Source: Promicromonospora sp042731755 (GTDB lineage Bacteria > Actinomycetota > Actinomycetes > Actinomycetales > Cellulomonadaceae). Taken from it: a DNA stretch of 64,000 bases. Both the position numbers and the translations under genes were made by a program. The stretch covers positions 372,001 through 436,000 of the forward strand of contig NZ_JBHWLR010000005.1 of NCBI RefSeq assembly GCF_042731755.1. Direction: 5' to 3'. Below, one piece after another: positions 24,038 through 31,399 of the stretch (position 1 is its first letter; each line of letters begins with the position of its first letter). The notes below the pieces were generated by a model, which made no database searches, was not told the DNA's origin, and saw only the letters and a program-made list of their open reading frames with translations.

Positions 24038-24093
24038 CGAACGTAGGGCCTGTCGGCGCATGAACGCTCAAGCGCCGACCGTCCCTACGTTCG
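24038..24093. repeat. Palindrome, family A, copy 2
   Basis: Arms 24038-24059 and 24072-24093 pair over 22 bp with two mismatches around a 12-base loop. The arm CGAACGTAGGG...TCGGCGC matches the family A copy at 18167. It lies between convergent genes (GNAT and acetamidase), where it may terminate both transcripts. Confidence 0.9.
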
Positions 24094-24143
24094 ACTCGTT
24101 GGGGCGCGCCGCACGGCTCGCCGCCGGCGGGCCGCAGCGCGCC

Positions 24144-25292
24144 CTAGCGTGGCTGGAAGTCCGCCTTGCGGATCCGTGCGTGCACGCCCTTGACCACGTC
24201 GACCACCTGCGAGATGTCGAAGTCCGTGGCGGCCGACAGGTACGCGTAGGCGTGCGCGGGCGACATCCCGTACCGCACCTCCAGCAGCGCGATCGCCGCG
24301 CGCACGCAGTTCTGCACGGCCACGTCGAGGTCACGGTCCAGCCCGGTCGGCACCAGGAACTCCGTGGTCTCGGCGAGCGGGCCGGCCAGCTCGCCGAAGG
24401 CGGCGACGGCGTCGGCGGCCGGGACGAGGTCGAAGCCGAGCCGCACCCGGAGCGAGGCCTCGAACGCGGTGAGCGCCACCTCGCCGTCGCCCTGCGCGAA
24501 GTGCGGGTCGCCCACGTACGCGAGCGCGCCGGCCACCTGCACCGGCAGGTACAGGGTGGAGCCTGCGCCCAGCAGGTTGATGTCGATGTTGCCGCCGAAC
24601 GGCCCCGGCGGCACCGAGTGCGGCCGCTCGTCCCCGGCGGTGGCGACGCCCATGATGCCGAGGAACGGGTGCAGATCGAAGCCCACGCGGCGCTCGGCGC
24701 CCTCGGCGAGCGGGATCGAGCCGCGCCCCGCGCCGTCGGCCCAGGAGTCCACCTGGGCGAAGACGCTCACGATGTCCGCCCCGCCGGCCGGGTACTCGCC
24801 GGGCAGGGAGCCGCGGCCGTGCCGGTTGGAGATCACGCCGTACGGCACCCGGGGGTCGGTGGACAGCACGCGGATCGCGAGGAGGTCGCCCGGCCGCGCG
24901 CCGCGCACCTCGACAGGCCCGGTGACGACGTGGCCGCCGTGCGCTCCCGGCACGTCGGGCAGGCCGGGCGTGCGGGCGCCCAGGCGGGACGTGCGGGCGG
25001 CGGCGAGCTCGACGGCGTCGGCCAGGACGGCGTCCTCGGCGACGCCGCGCTCCGCGAACCAGGCGAGCGGGTCGCCGCCCTGGTCCTCCAGGATGCCCTC
25101 GTGGGACAGGGTGTCGACGACGACCTCGTCGCCCGGGTCCACGGCCAGCACCGCGCGGTCCGCCGCGCAGGGCAGCCGGCCCCAGTAGGCGGTCTCGGTC
25201 GAGGTGGGCAGGTACGCGGCCCCGTCGACGACGGCGGTGCCGGCGCCGGCGCTCGTCCCCGTGCCGGGCTGGAGAATCGTCTGCTGGTGCAC
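24144..25292 (-). CDS. Acetamidase/formamidase family protein
   Basis: A 382-residue hydrolase of the FmdA/AmdA family, which releases ammonia from formamide or acetamide. Typical blocks are VDPGDEVVVDTLSHEGIL, ARPGDLLAIRVLS, the HPFLGIMGVA stretch and PFGGNIDINLLGAGSTLYLP, followed by GDPHFAQGDGEV. The start is GTG at 25290-25292 (VHQQTILQPG). It fits the nitrogen-scavenging flavour of the locus, though it lies outside the purine operon and has no obvious GlnR box in the 83 bp upstream. Confidence 0.88.
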   Translation of the reverse strand: MHQQTILQPGTGTSAGAGTAVVDGAAYLPTSTETAYWGRLPCAADRAVLAVDPGDEVVVDTLSHEGILEDQGGDPLAWFAERGVAEDAVLADAVELAAARTSRLGARTPGLPDVPGAHGGHVVTGPVEVRGARPGDLLAIRVLSTDPRVPYGVISNRHGRGSLPGEYPAGGADIVSVFAQVDSWADGAGRGSIPLAEGAERRVGFDLHPFLGIMGVATAGDERPHSVPPGPFGGNIDINLLGAGSTLYLPVQVAGALAYVGDPHFAQGDGEVALTAFEASLRVRLGFDLVPAADAVAAFGELAGPLAETTEFLVPTGLDRDLDVAVQNCVRAAIALLEVRYGMSPAHAYAYLSAATDFDISQVVDVVKGVHARIRKADFQPR

Positions 25293-25375
25293 GGGCCGAG
25301 AGTACACAGCGGGTGTTGCGGGCCCGCGGCGCCGGCGTTGCGGCCGGACGCCGTCGGCGGCGCGCCCGGGCGCCG

Positions 25376-25948
25376 TCAGACCTGGAGCAGCGCCCGCGCC
25401 GCGGCACGCGCGGCGCCGAACGCGTCCGGCTGAGCGCGCGTCGTGTGCGCCACCATCGCGCCCTCGTAGAGCAGGTGGACCTGCTCGCCGAGGCGCTCCG
25501 CTTCCGGGTGGCCGGCGTCGCGCAGCAGGCGCTGGAACTCGGCGAGCATGTACTGCTTGTCGGCCAGGATCACGGCGTTGCCCGGGTGCTCGGTGGCACC
25601 GATCTCGCCGTGGGCGTTGACGAACGCGCACCCGCGCACGTTGTCGTCGGCCCACTCCTCGGCGACCTCAAGCGCGACCAGGACCTGTTCGAGGCCCGTC
25701 GCCCCGCGCTCCGCGAGCCGCCGCCCGAACCACGTGGCCCACCGCTCGTGCCGGCGGGTCAGGTAGGCGGCCACCAGGGCGTCCTTGGACCCGAACCGGT
25801 CGTAGAGCGTCTTCTTGGTGACCCCGGCCTGGTCGGCGATCAGGTCGACGCCGACGCCGCGGATGCCGCGCTCGTAGAACAGGGCGCTGGCCGCGACGAG
25901 GATCCGCTCGCCGGCGGGGGTGTCGGGGTTGGGGGTGCGGCGGGGCAC
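25376..25948 (-). CDS. TetR-family transcriptional regulator
   Basis: A 190-residue repressor. The N-terminal TetR helix-turn-helix is clear (ILVAASALFYERGIRGVGVD ... AGVTKKTLYDRFGSKDALVA). The C-terminal ligand domain contains GCAFVNAHGEIG, a form common in YcdC/AcrR-like regulators. The start is GTG at 25946-25948 with GGAGG 5 bp upstream. Divergent from an EamA-type exporter gene with a candidate operator in the 68-bp gap, so it probably represses that exporter and itself. Confidence 0.9.
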   Translation of the reverse strand: MPRRTPNPDTPAGERILVAASALFYERGIRGVGVDLIADQAGVTKKTLYDRFGSKDALVAAYLTRRHERWATWFGRRLAERGATGLEQVLVALEVAEEWADDNVRGCAFVNAHGEIGATEHPGNAVILADKQYMLAEFQRLLRDAGHPEAERLGEQVHLLYEGAMVAHTTRAQPDAFGAARAAARALLQV

Positions 25949-25990
25949 GGTGCCTCCATGGGTTCTGGGTGCAGGTCCACTGCGAGTATA

Positions 25991-26015
25991 CCGACCTGTA
26001 TGGTTACCTGGTTGG
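25991..26015. promoter_or_regulatory. Candidate TetR operator
   Basis: An imperfect 25-bp palindrome with half-sites CCGACCTG and CTGGTTGG sits between the divergent TetR and EamA genes, ending just before the EamA ATG. It overlaps the only TA-rich stretch of the gap, so binding there would block transcription initiation or elongation. Confidence 0.4.
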
Positions 26016-26016
26016 C

Positions 26017-27012
26017 ATGACTGATCGGACGAGAAGAAGCCTCCTGGGGCACCTCGCCCCCGCCCTGCTCGTGGTGATGTGGAGCTCCGGCTTCGTGGGC
26101 GCGACCTTCGCGGCGCCGGTCGCGCCCGCCGCGACCACGCTCCTGTGGCGGTACGTCGTCGCCGGGACCCTGATGGTCGTGGTGGTGCTGGCACTGGGCC
26201 GCCGGTACGGCGCGCGCTACCTGCGGCGCGAGGCGGTGCTGGGCGCCCTCGGCCAGGCCGGCTACCTCTACGGCGTGTTCCGCGCGGTCGAGGAGGGCCT
26301 GCCGGCCGGGACCGCTGCCCTGCTCGCCTCGCTGCAGCCGGCCCTGGTCGCCGTCGTCATGTCCGGGTTCGGGCGGGGGCGCGGGACCGGGGCCGGAGGC
26401 GGGCGCGGCGGCGGGCGCGAGTCCACGAGCAGCGGCGGACGGCGCCAGGCCGTCGGCATGGCCGTCGGGTTCGCGGGGGTCGCCCTCGCCGTCGGGCCGG
26501 ACGTCGCCGCGGGGAACGGAGCCGCGGGCGCACTCTGGGCCGTGCTCGGCATGCTGTCGCTCTCGGCCGCCACGGTGCTGGGCGACCTGTGGCCGGCGCC
26601 CGACGAGCCGGGCGAGCACGACGTGCTGGACTCGCTGGCCGTGCAGGGCGTCGTCGCGCTCGGGATCTTCGCCGTGCTCGCCCTCGCGAACGGCCAGGCC
26701 GCGCCGCCCAGCGACCCGACCTTCTGGCTGGCGATCGCCTGGCTCGTCGGGCTGGCGTTCCTCGGCGGCTACGGCATGTACCTGTACGTGCAGCGCACGC
26801 GCGGGCCGGTGGCGGTGAGCACCTGGCTCTACCTCACCCCGGCGGTCTCCGCCGCGTGGGCCTGGGCCATGTTCGGCCAGGACCTGCCGCTGCTCACCGT
26901 GGCGGGGTTCGTGGTCAGCCTGGCGGGGGTGCTCCTGACCCGACCCACCCGACGGGCCGCGGATGAAACCCGGCCTGGAGCGCCCGTGGCGTCGGTACGC
27001 TCCGGGCCGTGA
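26017..27012 (+). CDS. EamA/DMT-family transporter
   Basis: A 331-residue drug/metabolite transporter with about ten membrane helices in two EamA repeats (first: ALLVVMWSSGFVGATFAA; second: LWAVLGMLSLSAATVLGDLW). A Gly/Arg-rich loop (GRGRGTGAGGGRGGGRES, residues ~125-142) separates the halves and is unusually long. The TetR neighbour suggests inducible efflux of an unknown metabolite. ATG at 26017; the stop overlaps the downstream GNAT start (GTGA). Confidence 0.85.
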   Translation: MTDRTRRSLLGHLAPALLVVMWSSGFVGATFAAPVAPAATTLLWRYVVAGTLMVVVVLALGRRYGARYLRREAVLGALGQAGYLYGVFRAVEEGLPAGTAALLASLQPALVAVVMSGFGRGRGTGAGGGRGGGRESTSSGGRRQAVGMAVGFAGVALAVGPDVAAGNGAAGALWAVLGMLSLSAATVLGDLWPAPDEPGEHDVLDSLAVQGVVALGIFAVLALANGQAAPPSDPTFWLAIAWLVGLAFLGGYGMYLYVQRTRGPVAVSTWLYLTPAVSAAWAWAMFGQDLPLLTVAGFVVSLAGVLLTRPTRRAADETRPGAPVASVRSGP

Positions 27013-27686
27013 GGATCACCGACTTCCGGCCGCGGCAGAGCAGGGAGGCCGCCGAGGTCGCGGCGGACGCGTTCGCCGACGACCCGCTGTGGACGCACAC
27101 CGTGCCGGACGCCGGACGGCGTCGCCTGCCGCACCTGATCATGCTCCGGGCGGGACTGCGCATCCTGCGTCCGCCGCAGGCCGCCCGGGTCGCGCTGGAC
27201 GACGGCCGGATCATCGGCCTGGCCACCTGGACCACCGCCGGCACGGAGGACCCCTACGACCCGTTCTCCCCCACCCAGCGCGTCGACCCCCGGCTGACCC
27301 GCGCCACGCGGTCGCTGGTCCGCCGCGCGGGCGCCGACTGGCCCCGGCTCTCCGCCCTGTACGCCACGCTCGCCCAGTCGTACCCGAACGAACCGGGCTG
27401 GTTCCTGGGCACGCTCGTGGTGCTCCCGGAGCGGCAGGGCACCGGCGTCGGCAGCGCGCTCCTGCGCGACGGCCTCGCCCAGGCCGACGCCGCGGGCCAG
27501 CCGGTCTCGCTGCAGACCAGCACCACGCAGAACGTCGAGTTCTACCGGCGGTACGGCTTCGAGGTCACGCGGACCTTCGCCGAGCTGTACCCGGGGTCGC
27601 CGCCCCTGTGGAACCTGCGCCGGCCGGCTTCGGCGCAGGTCACCACGCATGCCCCCAGCGCGCCACGTGGTGCCACACCTTCTTGA
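27009..27686 (+). CDS. GNAT-family N-acetyltransferase
   Basis: A 225-residue acetyltransferase. The acetyl-CoA motif is LVVLPERQGTGVGSALLRDG near residue 140, with a conserved Tyr region in NVEFYRRYGFEV. It starts at GTG 27009-27011 overlapping the EamA stop, so exporter and acetyltransferase are probably co-transcribed, which may indicate a modify-and-export resistance pair. The 3' end overlaps the convergent DUF3626 gene by 47 bp. Confidence 0.85.
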   Translation: MRITDFRPRQSREAAEVAADAFADDPLWTHTVPDAGRRRLPHLIMLRAGLRILRPPQAARVALDDGRIIGLATWTTAGTEDPYDPFSPTQRVDPRLTRATRSLVRRAGADWPRLSALYATLAQSYPNEPGWFLGTLVVLPERQGTGVGSALLRDGLAQADAAGQPVSLQTSTTQNVEFYRRYGFEVTRTFAELYPGSPPLWNLRRPASAQVTTHAPSAPRGATPS

Positions 27687-28428
27687 GGTCCTGCGGGTGC
27701 TGCTCACCCGCCCGCACGGCCGCGCCGATCGCCCGGGCGTCCAGCCGGCCGTCCCTGGTGTGCCCGACTGCGACGGCGCGCGCGACGTCCACGATCTCCG
27801 GTCCCCGGAACTCCGGGCGCGCGGCCACCTCGTCCACGTGCAGCGAGAACCCGTGGTGCCACTCGACGGCGACGCCGAGCCCCTCGGCAGCCCCCGCCTC
27901 GGCCGTGCCGCGGTAGCAGGGGTCCAGCACCAGCGCCTCGACGTCGTCCGGCAGTGAGACGACGCCGTGCACCTGGGCCTCGACGTAGTCGTCCAGGAGG
28001 TCGTGGACGCCGGCCGTGGTGTCGGCGTCCGCCAGCGCGACCAGCGGCGCCGGGTCGACGGCGGCGAAGTGCTCCGGCTCCAGGAAGGAGTCCGGGTAGC
28101 AGAACGTGGTGCGCTCCAGCACGTGCGGGCGCAGGCGCAGGTGGGCGGAGCCGAAGCGGACGGCGGCGCCCGCTTCGCGGCGGCGGTGGTTCAGCGCGCC
28201 GTAGCGCGGCCGCAGGTGGGGTGCGGCGTCGTCGTACCGGCCGTCGAACATGCGCTGCTCCCAGCGCCACCGGTCGCCGCCCTGGTGCGCGGTCAGGCCG
28301 CCGTTGCTGGTGCCCGTCTCGAACTGGGAGCGCCACACGCGGTCGTGGGCGAGGCGCTCGATCAGCGTCTCGCTGCCGTCGGCGACGAGCCGGTCGGGGT
28401 GGAAGTTGATCGTGACCAGCCAGTTCAT
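27640..28428 (-). CDS. DUF3626 family protein
   Basis: A 262-residue protein with the DUF3626 pattern: NWLVTINFHPDRLV at the N-terminus, GGDRWRWEQRMFDGRY, PRYGALNHRRREAGAA and the His/Glu-rich AVEWHHGFSL. Function is unknown; recurrent Arg/His residues in RWRWEQRMFDG and PRYGALN suggest a nucleotide- or phosphate-acting site, which is inference. ATG at 28426-28428. Confidence 0.8.
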   Translation of the reverse strand: MNWLVTINFHPDRLVADGSETLIERLAHDRVWRSQFETGTSNGGLTAHQGGDRWRWEQRMFDGRYDDAAPHLRPRYGALNHRRREAGAAVRFGSAHLRLRPHVLERTTFCYPDSFLEPEHFAAVDPAPLVALADADTTAGVHDLLDDYVEAQVHGVVSLPDDVEALVLDPCYRGTAEAGAAEGLGVAVEWHHGFSLHVDEVAARPEFRGPEIVDVARAVAVGHTRDGRLDARAIGAAVRAGEQHPQDLKKVWHHVARWGHAW

Positions 28429-28465
28429 GCCGGGAGGCTACCTGGCATCACTGGTAGGCGTGAGA

Positions 28466-28523
28466 TCGGCAGTTGGCATCGAGGTCGGCACAGGCCTGTG
28501 CCGACCTCGATGCAGACTGCCGA
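28466..28523. repeat. Nested palindrome, family C, copy 2
   Basis: A 38-bp perfect palindrome (arms 28476-28494 and 28495-28513, no loop) is nested inside 8-bp outer arms (28466-28473 and 28516-28523). Its GCATCGAGGTCGG core and nested layout match the copy at 6611-6676. It lies between tandem minus-strand genes, upstream of DUF3626. Confidence 0.9.
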
Positions 28524-28571
28524 CGTCGAGCGCCGGCCGGGCCGGAGCAGGGCCGGCGCCGGGTCAGGGCG

Positions 28572-29480
28572 TCAGTCCTGCGTGTCCAGCATCCGGCGTC
28601 GGGCGCGGACCAGCGCGGCGCCCGCGGCCGTGAGGCCGAGCGCGACGGCGGCCACGCCGGCGACCTGTACGCCGGTCTGCGCGAGGGCGCCGGGAGCCTG
28701 GGCCTCGCCGATCGCCTGGATCGGCAGGCCGATGTCGACTCCGGTGCCGAGCCCGGGCGTGTTCGACACCGGGATCGTGCCGCCGTCGTCGGACCCGCCG
28801 CCCGAGCCGCCGCCGTCGCCGTCGCCCCCGTCGCCGGGGTCGCCCCCGCCCGGGCCGCCGCGCTCCGGGCTCTCCAGGAGGTCGTCCACGACGCCGTCCT
28901 CGCCCGTGACCGCGCCGATCGTGCCGGGCACGTCGCCGCGGCCGAGGTTCTCGCCCACGGAGCCGACGTCGCCGATGATCTCGGCGGGCAGGTCGTCCAG
29001 CACGCCGCGCCGGGGCTTGTCCGCGCCGAGGACGTCGTCGACGGCGCCCTCCTCGCCGGCCACCGACGTCACCGCGCCGGACACGCCGCGCACGACGTCC
29101 TCGACCGGGCCGCTGCCTGCCGCGGGCTTCTCGGTCCCGCCGCTGGTCACGCCCTTCACCACGTCGTCGACGGCGCCGTCCTTGCCGGCCACCGCGTCGA
29201 CGGCGCCGGTGACGCCCTTGACGGTGTCGTCGACCGCGCCGTCCTTCTTCGTCACCTGCTCGACCGTGTCCGTCACCTGGGTCAGCGTGCTGTCGACCGC
29301 GCCGCCCTTGCCGACCACGGCGTCGACGGTGCCCGACAGCAGGTCACCCAGGCCCGCGGACTGCTGCTCGACGCTCGACGTCGTCCCGTCGGCCGCGGTC
29401 GCGGAGACGGCGCCCGTTACCAGCAGACCACCCGCGACGAGCACGGACGGCAGCGCGCGGCTCACCAGCTTTCGCTTCAT
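28572..29480 (-). CDS. LAxTG-anchored surface protein with imperfect repeats
   Basis: A 302-residue exported wall protein. Residues 1-29 are a signal peptide (VLVAGGLLVTGAVSATA). The middle carries imperfect repeats of the pattern KDGAVDDVVKGVTGAVDAV. A Gly/Asp-rich spacer leads to LAQTG, a hydrophobic helix (VAGVAAVALGLTAAGAALV) and a basic RARRR tail, the full sorting signal for a class E type sortase. No sortase gene is visible in the window. Start ATG 29478-29480 with GGGGAG upstream. Function unknown. Divergent from a Ser/Thr kinase gene with a 79-bp shared promoter region. Confidence 0.82.
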   Translation of the reverse strand: MKRKLVSRALPSVLVAGGLLVTGAVSATAADGTTSSVEQQSAGLGDLLSGTVDAVVGKGGAVDSTLTQVTDTVEQVTKKDGAVDDTVKGVTGAVDAVAGKDGAVDDVVKGVTSGGTEKPAAGSGPVEDVVRGVSGAVTSVAGEEGAVDDVLGADKPRRGVLDDLPAEIIGDVGSVGENLGRGDVPGTIGAVTGEDGVVDDLLESPERGGPGGGDPGDGGDGDGGGSGGGSDDGGTIPVSNTPGLGTGVDIGLPIQAIGEAQAPGALAQTGVQVAGVAAVALGLTAAGAALVRARRRMLDTQD

Positions 29481-29559
29481 GGTTCTCCCCCTGCATCTGA
29501 AGTTGTGGGAACGCGAGTCACCATGACCGAAATATCGGGTGAATTCAAGGATATCCGGT

Positions 29560-31320
29560 ATGTTTCGCACCATGATCGCGCCAGGCTCAGGGGAAGCCCC
29601 GCAGATCCACCCGCTCGAGCCCGGCGACCCGCAGGAGCTGGGCGGATACCAGCTTCTCGGCCGCATCGGAGCCGGCGGCATGGGGGCTGTCTATCTCGCG
29701 GAGACCCGCACCGGCCGCAAGCTCGCCCTCAAGGCGATCCTGCGGGAACACGTCCAGGACCCAGAGTTCCGCACGCGGTTCCGGCGGGAGGCGGCGGCCG
29801 CGATGAAGGTGCGCGGCCGGTTCCTGGCCACCCTGATCGACGCCGACCCGGACGGCGACCAGCCGTGGCTGGCGGTCGAGTACGTGGCCGGCCCCGCGCT
29901 CTCCGCCGTCGTCCGCACCCAGGGTCCCCTGCCCGAGCCCGACGTGCGCCGCATGCTGGCCGGCGTGGCCGAGGCGCTGCGGTCGGTGCACCAGGTCGGC
30001 ATCGTGCACCGCGACCTCAAGCCGTCCAACATCCTGCTCGCCCAGGACGGCCCGTACGTCATCGACTTCGGCATCGCCCAGGGGTCCGACTCGACGTCGC
30101 TGACCCGCACCGGCCTCAAGGTCGGCACGCCCGCCTTCATGGCGCCCGAGCAGGTGCGCGGCAGCCTCGCGACACCCGCCGCCGACGTCTGGGCCCTGGG
30201 CGCCGTCGCGCTCTACGCCGCGACCGGGCAGCGCGCCTTCGGTGAGGGCGACACCACCGTCGTCTACTACCGCGTGGTCCACGAGGAACCGGACCTGAGC
30301 GGGTGCCCGGAGTGGCTGCTCCCGCTCGTCCAGGCGTGCCTGGCCAAGGACCCCGAGGCCCGGCCCGGGTTGCCGGAGGTGCTCGACTTCCTCGACGACG
30401 TGCCCGCGGACGGGCGGACGGGCGCCGCGAAGATCCTCCCGGCCGGGGCGGGCACCGGTACGGCCGGGGCGGGCGCCGGCACGGCCGCCGGCACGGAGGA
30501 CGACGACGCGACCGCGCTGCGCGACGACGGGACGGTCGTGCGGGCGGACGGCCCGGCGTCGGCCGCGCTGGCTGCCGCGGCGTCGGAACCGGCGTCCGGC
30601 CCGGCGTCCCAGCCGGCGTCCGAACCTGCACCCGGGCCGGCGTCCGGGGCGGAACCCGAGCCCCAGGCGCCCCGCCGCGGCCTGCTGACCCGGCCGATCA
30701 CCTGGATCGTCGCGGCGGCCGTCGTGGTGATCGTCGGGGGCGGCACGACGGCGGCCGTGCTCGGCCTGCGGTCCGGGGAGGCGGAGGCCGGCACGACGGG
30801 AACGCCGTCGGCGGCGCCGTCCGGACAGACCTCGGACCCGGCCCCGGCCTCCGGTGAGCCGTCCGCCTCGGCCTCCACCGCGCCGCCGTCGGTCATCGAC
30901 GAGTGCCTCGTGGGGCGCTGGGAGCAGACGGACCTGGCGACGGAGATCTCGGCCCAGGGTGAGACGTACCCGACCACGGGCTGGACCGGGCGGGTGGTGG
31001 AGTTCCGCCCCGACGGGACCCAGGTCGTGGAGTTCGACGACGCGGAGCCGCTCCGCGCCGACCTGCCCGCCGGGGAGTACGTCGAGACCTGGAGCGGCAC
31101 GGCCACGTACACGGTCTCGACGAAGGGCGGCACGCTCACCTTCGAGACGGTCGACTTCGGCGACACCGAGGTCACACGGAAGCTCGGCGACAACGGCGAC
31201 AGCTACGAGCCCGAGGGCCTGTCCCAACCGCTGGAGTACACCTGCGACAAGACGACCCACACCCAATGGACGAACGGCTTCGAGGCAACGTTCCGCCGCC
31301 TCGACCAACCCCCGAACTAG
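29560..31320 (+). CDS. Membrane-bound Ser/Thr protein kinase
   Basis: A 586-residue PknB-type kinase. The cytoplasmic domain (~20-280) has the Gly loop GRIGAGGMGAVYLAE, the Lys in KLALKAIL, HRDLKPSNILL, DFGIA and GTPAFMAPEQ. A low-complexity Ala/Pro/Glu linker with repeated PAS motifs leads to one membrane helix (PITWIVAAAVVVIVGGG). The extracellular part lacks PASTA repeats; it is a ~140-residue domain (DECLVGRWEQTDLATEI ... YTCDKTTHTQW) with two Cys, reminiscent of lipocalin-like beta folds. ATG at 29560 is chosen; 29572 and an upstream GTG at 29539 are possible. The stop lies at the edge of a family B palindrome. Confidence 0.9.
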   Translation: MFRTMIAPGSGEAPQIHPLEPGDPQELGGYQLLGRIGAGGMGAVYLAETRTGRKLALKAILREHVQDPEFRTRFRREAAAAMKVRGRFLATLIDADPDGDQPWLAVEYVAGPALSAVVRTQGPLPEPDVRRMLAGVAEALRSVHQVGIVHRDLKPSNILLAQDGPYVIDFGIAQGSDSTSLTRTGLKVGTPAFMAPEQVRGSLATPAADVWALGAVALYAATGQRAFGEGDTTVVYYRVVHEEPDLSGCPEWLLPLVQACLAKDPEARPGLPEVLDFLDDVPADGRTGAAKILPAGAGTGTAGAGAGTAAGTEDDDATALRDDGTVVRADGPASAALAAAASEPASGPASQPASEPAPGPASGAEPEPQAPRRGLLTRPITWIVAAAVVVIVGGGTTAAVLGLRSGEAEAGTTGTPSAAPSGQTSDPAPASGEPSASASTAPPSVIDECLVGRWEQTDLATEISAQGETYPTTGWTGRVVEFRPDGTQVVEFDDAEPLRADLPAGEYVETWSGTATYTVSTKGGTLTFETVDFGDTEVTRKLGDNGDSYEPEGLSQPLEYTCDKTTHTQWTNGFEATFRRLDQPPN

Positions 31321-31380
31321 TTGAGTGCTGGGTATCTGCGGGTTTCCGGCCGGAAAACCCGCAAACACCCAGCACTCAAC
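31320..31380. repeat. Family B palindrome between kinase and leuA
   Basis: Arms 31320-31349 and 31350-31380 pair with two mismatches and one single-base gap, with no loop. The outer part TTGAGTGCTGGGTATCTGCG matches the other family B copies. It begins on the last base of the kinase stop and lies between convergent genes, so it could terminate both. Confidence 0.92.
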
Positions 31381-31399
31381 GACGGGGTGGGTGGGTAGG

